64,000 bases of DNA, taken from positions 5,617 through 69,616 of the forward strand of contig JBBIPZ010000013.1 in the NCBI GenBank assembly GCA_037442505.1. The letters are read 5' to 3'. Shown here piece by piece: positions 46,005 through 56,196 of the stretch. Each line of letters starts with the position of its first letter. The first letter of the stretch is position 1. The translations under genes were made by a program, and so were the position numbers. Origin of the DNA: JBBIPZ01 sp037442505 [NCBI: Deltaproteobacteria bacterium] (lineage in GTDB: Bacteria > CALINM01). The notes under the pieces were generated by a model, which saw nothing but the letters and a program-made list of their open reading frames with translations, was not told where the DNA came from and ran no database searches.

Positions 46005-47455
46005 GAAAGACAAAAATCATTGCGACGCTATCGGGAAGCAGTGGTTATGACAAGATTAAAGAAATGTCAGGTTTATTTGATTGTGTCAGGATAAATCTTT
46101 CTCATGGTAGTTTTGACGAATACAGGCAAATAGTTGATTCAGTTAGGGCTGTAGAAGCCGAAACAGGACGTTATATACCAATCCTTTTTGACCTTTCAGG
46201 ACCTAAAATCAGAGCTAATGCTTTAGATGAAACTATAAAAGTCGATAAGGGCGAACAAGTTTTTTTTTCAAAAAAAATTGCTAAATCTGATAAAAAAACT
46301 ATAACTGTCAATTTTCCGGAAATACTGGACCATCTTAAAGTTGGCGATCGTGTTTATATTGATGATGGTAAGATAAAGTTTAAAGTGTTAGATTGTCTGC
46401 CTGAAGGCTGTAAGCTTGCTGTTGTTACAGATGGTGTTATCAAAAAAAACAAAGGTGTAAATTTCCCAGATACAGAGTTACCTCTCCCATCGCTTACCGA
46501 GAAGGATTTGAAAGATATAGAGACGGTTAAGGCATTGGGAGGAGATTATATAGCTCTTTCTTTTGTACGAAAAAAAGAAGATATCATCAAGCTAAAAGAG
46601 ATACTTTCTAAGAAGGGTTTTAACATACCTGTGATAGCAAAACTTGAAAGACCAGAGGCGCTAAAAAGGCTTGATGAGATATTTCAAGTGGCAGATGGTG
46701 TGATGGTAGCAAGAGGTGATTTAGGTGTAGAAGTTTCTCTGGAGAGGGTGCCTTTATATCAGAAAAGGATTATAGAAATGGGCAGAGAGAACGGTAAACC
46801 TGTCATAGTTGCCACTCAGATACTCGAAACAATGGTGGAGAAGCCAGAGCCTACGAGGGCAGAAGTTTCTGATATTGCAAATGCAATTATTGATGGTTGT
46901 GATGCGCTAATGCTTTCCGGTGAAACAGCTTATGGCAGATATCCTGTAGAATCATTGGCAACGCTTAACAGTGTTGCCAGAGAAACAGAAAGATACATGC
47001 AACGATATGATAGGGACTTTTTGCCATCTGATTATAAATTTCTAAAAGGAGATATAACATCTGCGATAGCATATGCCGCTTTTAGTGCAGCTAAGAGTTT
47101 AAAAGCGAAGGCGATAGTATGTTTCACTGCCACAGGTCAGACTGCATCTGTGATGTCCAAATTCAGGGCTACCTCTCCTGTGATAGCTGCTTCTTTTAGC
47201 AAAGAAACGTTACGCAGGGTGTCTTTATATTTTGGCGTAAAACCTTTGCTTATAAAGAAAGGTAAAAATACTGATGAGATGCTTTATGAAATTGAAAAGG
47301 CACTTTTGAATAACCAGTTTAAAGAGGGCGATCTGGTTGTTATTACCATAGGATTGCCAGTGGTAGGAAAAGGTAACACAAATATGATGAAGGTTCATTT
47401 ATTGGGTGGTTATCTTCCGTATAAAGAAGCAAAATTTGTCAAAAAAAAATCATAA
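46001..47455 (+). CDS. pyk: Pyruvate kinase
   Basis: Full-length enzyme of 484 residues: NLSHGSF, DLSGPKIRA, the catalytic KLERPEAL lysine/glutamate, GVMVARGDLGVEV, PTRAEVSDIANAI and a C-terminal regulatory domain. It turns PEP and ADP into pyruvate and ATP. The start is GTG, overlapping dksA. Confidence 0.96.
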   Translation: MRKTKIIATLSGSSGYDKIKEMSGLFDCVRINLSHGSFDEYRQIVDSVRAVEAETGRYIPILFDLSGPKIRANALDETIKVDKGEQVFFSKKIAKSDKKTITVNFPEILDHLKVGDRVYIDDGKIKFKVLDCLPEGCKLAVVTDGVIKKNKGVNFPDTELPLPSLTEKDLKDIETVKALGGDYIALSFVRKKEDIIKLKEILSKKGFNIPVIAKLERPEALKRLDEIFQVADGVMVARGDLGVEVSLERVPLYQKRIIEMGRENGKPVIVATQILETMVEKPEPTRAEVSDIANAIIDGCDALMLSGETAYGRYPVESLATLNSVARETERYMQRYDRDFLPSDYKFLKGDITSAIAYAAFSAAKSLKAKAIVCFTATGQTASVMSKFRATSPVIAASFSKETLRRVSLYFGVKPLLIKKGKNTDEMLYEIEKALLNNQFKEGDLVVITIGLPVVGKGNTNMMKVHLLGGYLPYKEAKFVKKKS

Positions 47456-47483
47456 TGTATAATTGTGAGATAAGGAGAGAGTT

Positions 47484-48476
47484 ATGCCAGAGTTACGAAA
47501 AGATCCTGTAGCAAATAGGTGGGTAATTATATCTTCTGAAAGGGCACAAAGACCGCACAGCTTTGTATCACAAAAGGTGGAACGAAAAACATCTTTTTGT
47601 CCATTTGATTATGGCAACGAAAACATAACGCCTAAAGAGATTCTCGCTATAAGACCTTCGGGAACACCTGCAAACTCTCCCAACTGGTCATTGAGAGTGG
47701 TTGCAAATAAGTTCCCAGCGTTGAGGATTGAGGGGGATCTAAATAGAGAAGGCGAAGGTGTATATGATAAAATGAATGGTATCGGTGCTCACGAAGTAAT
47801 CATTGAAACGCCTGACCACGAACTCACACTTTCAAAATTAGAGCGGAGACACTTTAGAAATGTTCTATGGGCGTATCGTGAGAGAATTAGTGACTTAAAA
47901 AAGGATCTTAGATTTAAGTATGTGTTAGTGTTCAAAAATCAGGGTGAACAGGCTGGGGCATCTTTGCCACATTCTCACTCTCAGTTGATAGCGCTACCTA
48001 TTGTCCCAAAACGTGTTCTCGAAGAACTTGATAACTGCAGTCGTTACTATAATTTTAAAGAACGATGTCTCATCTGCGATATAATCAGACAGGAGATACA
48101 GCAGGGAGTAAGGATAGTTGCAGAAAATAATGATTATGTTGCATTTGCGCCATTTGCCCCACGTTTTCCTTTTGAAGTATGGCTTCTGCCAAAAAAACAC
48201 GATAGCGCTTATGAATACATATCGGAAGAAAAGTTGGACTCACTTTCGTTGATATTTCAGTCTGTTTTACAAAAGCTCGATATTGTTCTTGAAGAGCCAG
48301 CATATAATTTTGTTTTGCACAGCACTCCTTTTACAGAAGTTCATAATAACTATTATCATTGGCATTTTGAGATTATTCCAAAATTAACAAAAGTTGCTGG
48401 TTTCGAATGGGGGTCTGGTTTTTATATCAATCCTACACCTCCAGAAGAAGCTGCAAAATATTTAAGGGAGACGTAA
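47484..48476 (+). CDS. galT: Galactose-1-phosphate uridylyltransferase
   Basis: Complete GalT of 330 residues. It starts PELRKDPVANRWVIISSERA, a typical N-terminus, and has the catalytic HSHSQ (second His is the nucleophile) in GASLPHSHSQ. The first zinc Cys pair is altered: CPFDYG instead of CPFCxG. The later HWHFEIIPK segment is present. It lies 3 bases before glgA; linkage of GalT-type enzymes with glycogen synthase suggests nucleotide-sugar interconversion for glucan synthesis. Confidence 0.9.
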   Translation: MPELRKDPVANRWVIISSERAQRPHSFVSQKVERKTSFCPFDYGNENITPKEILAIRPSGTPANSPNWSLRVVANKFPALRIEGDLNREGEGVYDKMNGIGAHEVIIETPDHELTLSKLERRHFRNVLWAYRERISDLKKDLRFKYVLVFKNQGEQAGASLPHSHSQLIALPIVPKRVLEELDNCSRYYNFKERCLICDIIRQEIQQGVRIVAENNDYVAFAPFAPRFPFEVWLLPKKHDSAYEYISEEKLDSLSLIFQSVLQKLDIVLEEPAYNFVLHSTPFTEVHNNYYHWHFEIIPKLTKVAGFEWGSGFYINPTPPEEAAKYLRET

Positions 48477-48479
48477 GCA

Positions 48480-49898
48480 ATGAAAGTGCTTTATGCATCT
48501 TCAGAAGTATTTCCATTCTCTAAAACAGGAGGGTTAGCTGATGTAGCAGGCGCTTTGCCTGTGGCTTTAAAGGATAAAGGTATTGATATCTCTGTAATCA
48601 CACCACTTTATAGCGGAATTAAATCAAAATTTAGACTAAAGGACACAAACGAAAATTATTCTATTGTCATATCTTCTAACACATCTCATGCAAAAATTTT
48701 CGAATCTAAACTTCAAAGAAAAGTGCCTGTTTATTTTGTAGATTGTGAAAAATATTATGACAGACAGGAGCTATACACCACAAAAGATGGAGACTATCCT
48801 GATAATGCGGAAAGATTCATCTTTTTTTCTCGTTTAATTGTTGAGTTCGCCATAAAAAATGGTTTTGATATTATTCATATCAACGACTGGCAAACATCAA
48901 TGGCAGCTGTATATGCCAAAGTATTTTATAGTTTTAATGGCAAAACTGTTTTGACTATTCACAATTTAGGTTATCAGGGGCTATTCTGGCATTTTGATAT
49001 GCATCTTACTAATCTTGATTGGAAATATTTTAACCACAGAGCCTTAGAGTTTTGGGGCAAGATAAATTTTTTGAAAGGTGGCATTTACTTTTCTGATGCA
49101 GTAACTACTGTAAGCCCAACTTATGCAAAAGAAATACTTAGCGAAAAAGACGGTTTTGGTTTAAATGGTGTGCTAAATGATGTAAAAGACAAACTTTATG
49201 GCATACTAAACGGTATTGATTATAAAGAGTGGGCACCAAAAACTGATAAATATATTGTAGCCAATTATGATATAAAAACTATAACGAAAGGGAAAAAGGC
49301 TAATAAAAAGGATGTGTTGAAACATTTTGGCTTAAATGACATTAAAAAGCCTGTTTTTGCAATGATATCAAGACTTACATATCAGAAAGGATTTGATTTG
49401 TTAATTAATGCTATTGAAGAATTGATGAAGCTTGATCTTTTATTAATCATTCTTGGCTCAGGCGATAAAAAATATGAAGATGCTGTTACAGATATCAAAA
49501 ACCGCTTCCCGGATAAAGTTGGACTTTATTTAGGGTTTAGTAATGAGTTGGCTCACAAAATTGAAGCAGGGGCAGATTTCTTCTTGATGCCATCTTTGTA
49601 TGAACCGTGTGGTTTAAATCAGATGATTAGCATGGCTTACGGGACTATCCCGATTGTCTCTTCTGTTGGTGGTTTAAACGATACTGTCATTGACATAACC
49701 GATGAAAAAAATGGGTGTGGAATTAAATTTTCTCCCGATTCATCTGCAAATCTCGTTTTTGCTGTTGACAAGGCTGTTAAACTGTATTGCCAGCCATTGA
49801 AACTGATGAAGGTGAGAAAAAGGGTAATGGGGATGGATTTTTCGTGGAAAGTTTCTGCGGATAAGTATATAGAGCTTTATAAATCATTAAACGGGTAA
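48480..49898 (+). CDS. glgA: Glycogen synthase
   Basis: GT5 enzyme of 472 residues that transfers glucose from ADP-glucose to a growing alpha-1,4-glucan. It shows the N-terminal KTGGLADVAGALP loop, INDWQTSMAAVY, TIHNLGYQG and MPSLYEPCGLNQM, all diagnostic. It indicates glycogen storage. No branching enzyme or glgC is in the window. Confidence 0.95.
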   Translation: MKVLYASSEVFPFSKTGGLADVAGALPVALKDKGIDISVITPLYSGIKSKFRLKDTNENYSIVISSNTSHAKIFESKLQRKVPVYFVDCEKYYDRQELYTTKDGDYPDNAERFIFFSRLIVEFAIKNGFDIIHINDWQTSMAAVYAKVFYSFNGKTVLTIHNLGYQGLFWHFDMHLTNLDWKYFNHRALEFWGKINFLKGGIYFSDAVTTVSPTYAKEILSEKDGFGLNGVLNDVKDKLYGILNGIDYKEWAPKTDKYIVANYDIKTITKGKKANKKDVLKHFGLNDIKKPVFAMISRLTYQKGFDLLINAIEELMKLDLLLIILGSGDKKYEDAVTDIKNRFPDKVGLYLGFSNELAHKIEAGADFFLMPSLYEPCGLNQMISMAYGTIPIVSSVGGLNDTVIDITDEKNGCGIKFSPDSSANLVFAVDKAVKLYCQPLKLMKVRKRVMGMDFSWKVSADKYIELYKSLNG

Positions 49899-49902
49899 AA
49901 AA

Positions 49903-52194
49903 GTGGAGCTTTTAGCCAAACTTTCTGATTTTATAGTAAATTTTCATAATGTCGATGGGTTGGTTAACAAGCTGAAGGTATTGGGGGATTTTTTTTCTCG
50001 TCTTGGAATACAACAGGCGTTTTTTATTAGTACGGTTGAGGTTTGCAGGAAAAGGGTGCTACCTATTCTTTATACAGACGAGAATGTGTTTACAGACACA
50101 CTTGATGCTATGCTCGCAAAACAGGAAGATACCTCTTTTTGGAGCGAGGTTTTTTTTGACAGGGAATTTACTGTTTTCCCAATAAAAGATGCAGAAAAAA
50201 TCTATGGTAAACTTTATTTTTATCCTTACTTCCATGAGCATGCAGACATTTTTCGCATTGTTAAGGAAGTTACAATATGTGGAATAAAAGGGTGTGAGTT
50301 AAAAGAATTGTTTTTTAACAAGACAAAACAGTTCGAAATTTTTAGAAAACTTTCCAATCGGGTAAGCAGCTATTACAGTTTGAACGATCTCTTAAAGATG
50401 TTAGTGGAGAGTGTAACTGATGCTTTGAATAGCAATGGTTCGGTTATAAGGCTTGTTAATAAAGAGAAAGAGCTACTCGAGGTTAAAGCTGAGTTTGGTT
50501 TACATGATGTTCATATAAGAAGACACGGAATACCAAAAGGTGATGGTGTTTCAGGAGAAGTCTGGTTGACAGGTAAATCAAAACTTGTATTGCCTGACAC
50601 ACAGGAGTCAATTAATTTGCTTAAGTCGAAGTTAAATGTTAGTTCTCTAATATGTGTCCCGCTTACCTTTGAAAACCAGATTATCGGCACTCTTAGTGTT
50701 TATGAAAAGTTGGGCGAGAGGCCATTTACAGAAGATGACAAAAATTTTCTCGAAGCTCTTGGAAGTCTATTGGCTCCTGTTATTGCTTACACAGCAACTA
50801 TAGAAAGAGAAAAACAGTTACTTTCAAAGCTTGAGAAACACTTAAAAAACCTCTCATTGCTTACAGAAATAAACAAAATATTAATGAAACCAAGAAATTT
50901 GGACAATCTACTATACATACTACTAACAACGCTCACGTTTGGCGAGGAAATCGGATTTAACAGAGCAGTGCTTTTTATGTACAATTCAAAGACTGGAACA
51001 CTTCAGGGAATGATGGCGGTTGGATGCGAGACTGTTGAAGAGGCTTATCAGGCATGGCAGAGCCTGCCCAAGGATCTATCAGCAATCAAGTGGATAGAAA
51101 AACTGAGTGAGATGGAATCTTTTGTGGATAATTCTTTTTCTCAAAAGGTTAAGGCAATGAGATTTTTTCTGGATGAAGTAAACTCTTTTGCTACAGCATA
51201 TAGGACTTCACAGGTTTGTTTGGAAGAGAATCCTGATGATATTTTAGCTAAAATTTTTGGCGTAAATGAATATGCCATCGTTCCGCTCATTGGTAGAGAA
51301 GAGTTGTTAGGTATGCTATATGTTGACAACAAATTTACTACGAGAAAGATAGATGAGGACTATATCAAGTTATTGGAGACGTTTGCTTCACAGGCTTCAA
51401 TTGCTATCGAAAATACTAAAACTTTTAATGAGATTAAAGAGTCGAACGAGATGTTGAAGGCGGCAAAGCAGGAGCTATTGATAAAAGAAAAATTGGCTAT
51501 TGTTGGAGAAATGTTAACTACTCTGGCGCATGAGGTTAGAAATCCTTTAACAGCGATGGGTGGTTTTGCGAAGATTATTAACAAGCGCTCGGAAGACAAA
51601 ACTATAAAAGAACTTTCTCAAAAGATACTTTCTCAAGCAGAACGGGTTAACAATATGTTCAATGACTTTCTGTATTTAACAAAAACAAATGAGTATCATG
51701 TAGCTACTTGTAACCTATTTCGGGTTATAAACAACAGTATTAACAATCTTTCTTTTCTTTTCACTGATAAGATAGCGTTAAAAATTGATGTGGCCACAGA
51801 TATCCCTTGTATTCCCATAGATGAAACAGTTCTGGGGGTTGTTATAGACAATCTGATTAAAAATGCGGTCCAGGCAATGCCAGATGGTGGAACGATAATT
51901 ATAAAAGGTTATAAAGATGATGAGTCGGTATATATTGTTGTAGAGGATGAAGGTCATGGGATAGCTCCTAATGTATTGCCCCACATTTTTGATCCATTTT
52001 ATACAACTAAATTTAATGGAGTTGGTGTTGGGCTTTCTGTTAGCTATAAAATTATAAAGCAGTATAGTGGAAATATTTATGCTGAGAACAGAAATAATGG
52101 AAAGGGAGCAAGATTTGTTATTAAGTTCCCGTGCAAATATGCTGATATTGATGAAAAGAGTAACAAAAAGGGGGTGTCTCATGAAAAAATATAA
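49903..52194 (+). CDS. Cytoplasmic GAF-domain histidine kinase
   Basis: A soluble kinase of 763 residues without membrane helices. GAF domains lie at about 150-290 and 320-510, the second with a long insertion; the N-terminal 140 residues resemble nothing I recognise. HisKA has phospho-His in LAHEVRNPLTAMGG, and the HATPase domain has intact DNLIKNAVQAM, DEGHGIAP and GVGVGLSVSYK boxes. The start is GTG, with no strong Shine-Dalgarno. It overlaps the next receiver gene by 14 bases, its probable partner. Confidence 0.92.
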   Translation: MELLAKLSDFIVNFHNVDGLVNKLKVLGDFFSRLGIQQAFFISTVEVCRKRVLPILYTDENVFTDTLDAMLAKQEDTSFWSEVFFDREFTVFPIKDAEKIYGKLYFYPYFHEHADIFRIVKEVTICGIKGCELKELFFNKTKQFEIFRKLSNRVSSYYSLNDLLKMLVESVTDALNSNGSVIRLVNKEKELLEVKAEFGLHDVHIRRHGIPKGDGVSGEVWLTGKSKLVLPDTQESINLLKSKLNVSSLICVPLTFENQIIGTLSVYEKLGERPFTEDDKNFLEALGSLLAPVIAYTATIEREKQLLSKLEKHLKNLSLLTEINKILMKPRNLDNLLYILLTTLTFGEEIGFNRAVLFMYNSKTGTLQGMMAVGCETVEEAYQAWQSLPKDLSAIKWIEKLSEMESFVDNSFSQKVKAMRFFLDEVNSFATAYRTSQVCLEENPDDILAKIFGVNEYAIVPLIGREELLGMLYVDNKFTTRKIDEDYIKLLETFASQASIAIENTKTFNEIKESNEMLKAAKQELLIKEKLAIVGEMLTTLAHEVRNPLTAMGGFAKIINKRSEDKTIKELSQKILSQAERVNNMFNDFLYLTKTNEYHVATCNLFRVINNSINNLSFLFTDKIALKIDVATDIPCIPIDETVLGVVIDNLIKNAVQAMPDGGTIIIKGYKDDESVYIVVEDEGHGIAPNVLPHIFDPFYTTKFNGVGVGLSVSYKIIKQYSGNIYAENRNNGKGARFVIKFPCKYADIDEKSNKKGVSHEKI

Positions 52195-52546
52195 AATACT
52201 TGTGGTTGATGATGAAGAAAATATTCGCTTGCTTTATAAACTTGATTTAGAGGATGAAGGCTATGAAGTTGAAGTAGCGGGTAGTGGCGAAGAGGCTCTG
52301 GAAAAGTTAAAAACTTTTGATGCAGATTTAATCACACTTGATATCAAGATGCCGGGAATGGGCGGGATCGAAACTCTACATGAAATTAAAACACGTTTCG
52401 CTCATAGAAAGATCCCTGTAATACTTTGCACAGCTTTTGAAGAGTACAAGCAGGATTTTTCAACATGGGCGTCGGAGGCATATATTACTAAAAGCCATGA
52501 TTTGACAGAATTGAAAGATACTATAAAAAATCTGCTCAATGGATGA
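52181..52546 (+). CDS. Single-domain response regulator
   Basis: A CheY-like receiver of 121 residues: VVDDEEN acidic pocket, phospho-Asp in LITLDIKMPGMGG, switch Thr in LCTAFEE, Lys in YITKSHD. There is no output domain, so it acts by protein contact or as a phosphorelay step. ATG 52181 has AAAAAGGGGG upstream; the frame from 52067 lies inside the kinase gene. It is followed by an ATGA overlap with the CoA enzyme gene. Confidence 0.93.
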   Translation: MKKYKILVVDDEENIRLLYKLDLEDEGYEVEVAGSGEEALEKLKTFDADLITLDIKMPGMGGIETLHEIKTRFAHRKIPVILCTAFEEYKQDFSTWASEAYITKSHDLTELKDTIKNLLNG

Positions 52547-53529
52547 TACTGATGTTTGAAAATTTAAAAGTTATAGAGCTTGGAATGTATTTACCTTTAC
52601 CTTATGCGGGTGGTTTTTTATCTCGATTAGGTGCGAAAGTGATAAAGATAGAGCAACCAGTCGCAGGCGATCCTTTGAAAGATTTTGACTCGTCTGCTTA
52701 TGTTTACTTAAACAGAGGCAAAGAAATCCTGTATCTTGATTTAAAAAGCGAAGATGATAGAAAAAAAATTTACGAAATTTTAGTTTCTGCGGATGTGGTT
52801 TTAAATGGTTTTAGAAGAGGTTTCTTAAAAAAAGCTGGATTAGATTATGATGCTGTAAAAGAAAAAAATCCATCTTGCATATACATATCACTTGCTGGTT
52901 ATGAAAAGGGTTTTAAAGATGCTGACAAGGCTGGGCATGATTTGAATTTTGTTGCAGTTTCAGGTATAATACACAATTTTATAGAGCAAGGCAAACTGCT
53001 TCCTTTTCAGTTAGCAGATTTAGCTGGTGCGCTGTGGGCAATTATTGGCGTATTTTATATGCTCGAAAAAAGAAGGCAGACCCGCGAAGGTGGAGAGTTA
53101 GATTTATCGCTGTTTCGTTCCTTGCTATCGATTTTTCCTTTTTTCTATGCTGCGGGTAAAGGAGGTTATATAGAAAAAGGCATTTTTACAGGCAAGTTTG
53201 CCTGTTATAATATTTATACAACAAAGGATGGAAAGAAGATCGCTTTTGGTTGTATAGAAAAAAAGTTTTTCAAACGTGCCCTTGACCTATTGAAATTAAG
53301 TTACGATGAAAAAACACTTTACGAACTTAAGATCCAACAATCTCTCATCGAAGCGATAGCCAAAGTGATAAAGGAGCAGGATTTTACTTACTGGAAAAAC
53401 TTTTTTGAAAATGAAGATATTTGTGTTACACCTGTGTATACCAAGCAAGAGTTTTATGAGTATTTAAAGTTACAGGGTATGGACGAAAATTATTTTGAAA
53501 ACTTTTTGTTTTCACCTATAAGTGGCTAA
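52543..53529 (+). CDS. CaiB/BaiF family, alpha-methylacyl-CoA racemase-like
   Basis: Family III CoA enzyme of 328 residues, shorter than most CoA transferases (about 390-400). AGHDLNFVAVSG followed by PFQLADLAGALWA matches the His/Asp pair of alpha-methylacyl-CoA racemases rather than the GYD motif of formyl-CoA transferases. Thus racemisation of a 2-methyl-branched acyl-CoA is likelier than CoA transfer. ATG 52543 overlaps the receiver gene; ATG 52552 is a second in-frame start. It sits oddly between two signalling genes. Confidence 0.8.
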   Translation: MILMFENLKVIELGMYLPLPYAGGFLSRLGAKVIKIEQPVAGDPLKDFDSSAYVYLNRGKEILYLDLKSEDDRKKIYEILVSADVVLNGFRRGFLKKAGLDYDAVKEKNPSCIYISLAGYEKGFKDADKAGHDLNFVAVSGIIHNFIEQGKLLPFQLADLAGALWAIIGVFYMLEKRRQTREGGELDLSLFRSLLSIFPFFYAAGKGGYIEKGIFTGKFACYNIYTTKDGKKIAFGCIEKKFFKRALDLLKLSYDEKTLYELKIQQSLIEAIAKVIKEQDFTYWKNFFENEDICVTPVYTKQEFYEYLKLQGMDENYFENFLFSPISG

Positions 53530-53539
53530 TGAGGGGCTC

Positions 53540-54946
53540 ATGAAGCTGTCAATTCTGATAGTTGATGATGATAAGCTGATGTTAGAACAGTGCGTCGATA
53601 TGCTTGTAGATCTGGACGTGGATATCTTTCTTGCTACTTCCGGGAAGGAGGCTTTAGAAATTGTCAGCAACAGAAAGATTGATGTGATTGCCCTTGATTT
53701 AGTTTTGCCTGATCTGACTGGTGATATAGTAATGGAAAACGTTAAAATGAGGAGCCCCAATACTGATGTTATTATAATGAGTGCGTTTGCTACAGTTGAA
53801 TCTGTTATAAAAATGATGAGAAAAGGGATTTTTGATTACATAAAAAAACCTATTGTCGCAGAGGAGTTTCGCTTTATAATTCTTAAATGCCTTAGAGAAC
53901 GGCAAATTATAGAGGAAAACAAAAAACTTAAAGAATATGTCACTATCTACGAACTGGGCAAGATGCTTACAAGTACACTCGAACTGTCAAAGGTTTACGA
54001 CAACATACTGGTGCTTTTTGACAATTTTCTAAAAGATGCCCTGGTGGTCGTTTTAAACAGAGATGTTGAAGTGGAACTTGAAGTCAAGGCATTTAAAGGC
54101 TTTGAAAGAAACGAGATTATTGAAATTAAAGATAGCTTGTTTAATTTAGCAGAACAACCCGACAAAACCGCTTGCGAAGAAGTTTTTCCTAACAACATCT
54201 TTGTTTACGATCTTGCAAGACTGAATAAACTTAAAAACGTAAATAAAAAGAAACTTATTGCGATTCCAATTGAGAAAGGTTTAGAAGTAAATGGTTATGT
54301 ATATGTTTTTGCGGACGAAATCTTGCCAGAAAAGGCGGAGATACTTGGTTTCATAAAGGAACAAATAAATCTTGCTATTGAAAACTCTTTAAGATATCTA
54401 AACGCACAGGAAATGGCCTATATAGATGAGTTGACAAAGGTTTATAATATTCGTTATCTTTATGTGGCTCTTGATAATGAAATTAAAAGGGCAGAACGTT
54501 TTGGGACATTTTTGTCGATTTTGTTTATTGATCTTGATTATTTCAAAAAAGTAAATGATACCTATGGACATCTTGTAGGTAGTAGGTTGCTTATAGAGAT
54601 AGCTTCTGAGATAAAAAAGAGTGTTAGAGGCATTGATTTTGTTGTGCGTTATGGTGGTGATGAGTTTGTTGTTATATGCACTGAAACTGGTGTAGATCTT
54701 GCTACTAAAGTGGCAGAAAGGATAAGAAGACGGATAGAAGAAAGGATATTTTTTAAAGAAGAAGGTTTAAACATAAAAATTACAGCTTCAATAGGGGTGG
54801 CTACTTATCCTGTCCATAGTTCTCACAAGACTGAACTTATTGACTTAGCTGATAAAGCAATGTATAAAGGCAAAGAAACCTCAAGAAATATTGTGGTAGT
54901 CTCAGAAAGGAAGGTTAAAGGTGATACAGGCAGTAAGGGGCTTTAA
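53540..54946 (+). CDS. Response regulator with GGDEF diguanylate-cyclase output
   Basis: A 468-residue protein: receiver (about 1-120, VDDDKLM, phospho-Asp in VIALDLVLPDLTG), a GAF-like middle part (about 135-285) and a GGDEF domain (about 300-460, VRYGGDEFVV intact). It should make c-di-GMP on phosphorylation. No RxxD inhibitory site is evident four residues before GGDEF. ATG 53540 follows GAGGGG; the frame from 53522 overlaps the upstream gene. The 3' end overlaps hisS by 26 bases. Confidence 0.93.
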   Translation: MKLSILIVDDDKLMLEQCVDMLVDLDVDIFLATSGKEALEIVSNRKIDVIALDLVLPDLTGDIVMENVKMRSPNTDVIIMSAFATVESVIKMMRKGIFDYIKKPIVAEEFRFIILKCLRERQIIEENKKLKEYVTIYELGKMLTSTLELSKVYDNILVLFDNFLKDALVVVLNRDVEVELEVKAFKGFERNEIIEIKDSLFNLAEQPDKTACEEVFPNNIFVYDLARLNKLKNVNKKKLIAIPIEKGLEVNGYVYVFADEILPEKAEILGFIKEQINLAIENSLRYLNAQEMAYIDELTKVYNIRYLYVALDNEIKRAERFGTFLSILFIDLDYFKKVNDTYGHLVGSRLLIEIASEIKKSVRGIDFVVRYGGDEFVVICTETGVDLATKVAERIRRRIEERIFFKEEGLNIKITASIGVATYPVHSSHKTELIDLADKAMYKGKETSRNIVVVSERKVKGDTGSKGL

Positions 54947-56165
54947 AGATTTATACGGCGCAGAGGTGCGTTGCTGGCAAAAGATAGAAAATATTATTAA
55001 AAACTGCTTTAATCTTTGGGGATTTGAAGAAGTGAGGTTACCATTGCTTGAAAAAACTGAGCTTTTTCAGAGAGGCATAGGTGACGATACGGATATTGTT
55101 GAAAAGGAGATGTACACGTTTCAAGACAAAGGCGGTGAACTTGTTACGTTAAGACCGGAAGGGACTGCTTCTGTTATAAGGTTTTTTAATGAGCATAAGC
55201 TTTACGGGACAGAAAAGTTTTTCAAATTTTTTTATATGGGACCGATGTTCAGGTATGAAAGACCTCAAAAAGGCAGGTTGAGGCAGTTTCATCAGGCTGG
55301 GGTTGAAGTTTTAGGAGACTCGTCACCTCTGGCAGAGTTAGAGGTAATAACTCTTATCATGCATCTCGTTGAAAAGATTGGTATAAGAAATGTAGAACTT
55401 AAAATTAACTCTTTAGGGTGCTGTAATTGTCGGAAGGCTTTTAGAGAAGAGCTTGTAAAATACTATCAGACTAAACAGGAACATCTTTGTAACGATTGTA
55501 AAAGGCGACTTAAGGTTAATCCTTTAAGGCTTATTGATTGTAAAAGTGAAGTATGTAAAAGTTTAGCAATAGACGCCCCTGTAATAACAGCATTTCTTTG
55601 CGGTGATTGTGAGCAACATTTTACGCAGTTAAAACTGCTTTTATCTCAACACGCTATAGCTTTTACAGAGTCTCCACAGATTGTGCGAGGACTTGATTAT
55701 TATAATCGTACAGTTTTTGAGTTACATTCTAAGGATCTGGGATCACAAAGCGCTATTCTTGCCGGAGGAAGATACGATAGTTTATCATCAAATTTAGGTG
55801 GCATTAATATACCTGCGGTGGGATGGGCTATGGGTATGGAAAGAGTTGTTACTGTTGCTAATCCTGAAATGTTTAACGATACAGAAAAATTAGTGTTTGT
55901 GGCTTTTGTAGGTGACGATGTTGAAAAAGAGGCATTGTCGCTTGTATATCAGCTGCGTAAAGCTGGTTTAAAGGTAGAGTTTGACATATTTAAAGGCAGT
56001 TTAAAAAGCCAGTTTAGACGGGCTGACAAGTTGTCAGCAAAATGGGTAGTAATCATTGGTGAAAACGAAATAAAAACAGGGCTCTTTCAGCTCAAAGACA
56101 TGAAAACGGGAGTCCAAAAAAGTTTAACAAAAACTGAGTTAATTTCTGAACTAACAACTAATTGA
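54921..56165 (+). CDS. hisS: Histidyl-tRNA synthetase
   Basis: Class II enzyme of 414 residues: IQAVRGFKDLYGAE N-terminus, TLRPEGTASVIR (motif with RPEGT), motif 2 FRYERPQKGRLRQFHQAGVE, the histidine-A box GLDYYNRTVFEL and a C-terminal anticodon domain. A four-Cys cluster (CCNC...CNDC) in the insertion domain could bind zinc. The start is GTG, with AAGGTTAAAG upstream. HisZ at 23870-25108 is its non-charging paralogue. Confidence 0.95.
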   Translation: MIQAVRGFKDLYGAEVRCWQKIENIIKNCFNLWGFEEVRLPLLEKTELFQRGIGDDTDIVEKEMYTFQDKGGELVTLRPEGTASVIRFFNEHKLYGTEKFFKFFYMGPMFRYERPQKGRLRQFHQAGVEVLGDSSPLAELEVITLIMHLVEKIGIRNVELKINSLGCCNCRKAFREELVKYYQTKQEHLCNDCKRRLKVNPLRLIDCKSEVCKSLAIDAPVITAFLCGDCEQHFTQLKLLLSQHAIAFTESPQIVRGLDYYNRTVFELHSKDLGSQSAILAGGRYDSLSSNLGGINIPAVGWAMGMERVVTVANPEMFNDTEKLVFVAFVGDDVEKEALSLVYQLRKAGLKVEFDIFKGSLKSQFRRADKLSAKWVVIIGENEIKTGLFQLKDMKTGVQKSLTKTELISELTTN

Positions 56166-56196
56166 AACTAAAATAAAAGAATGAAAGGAGTTTTAG

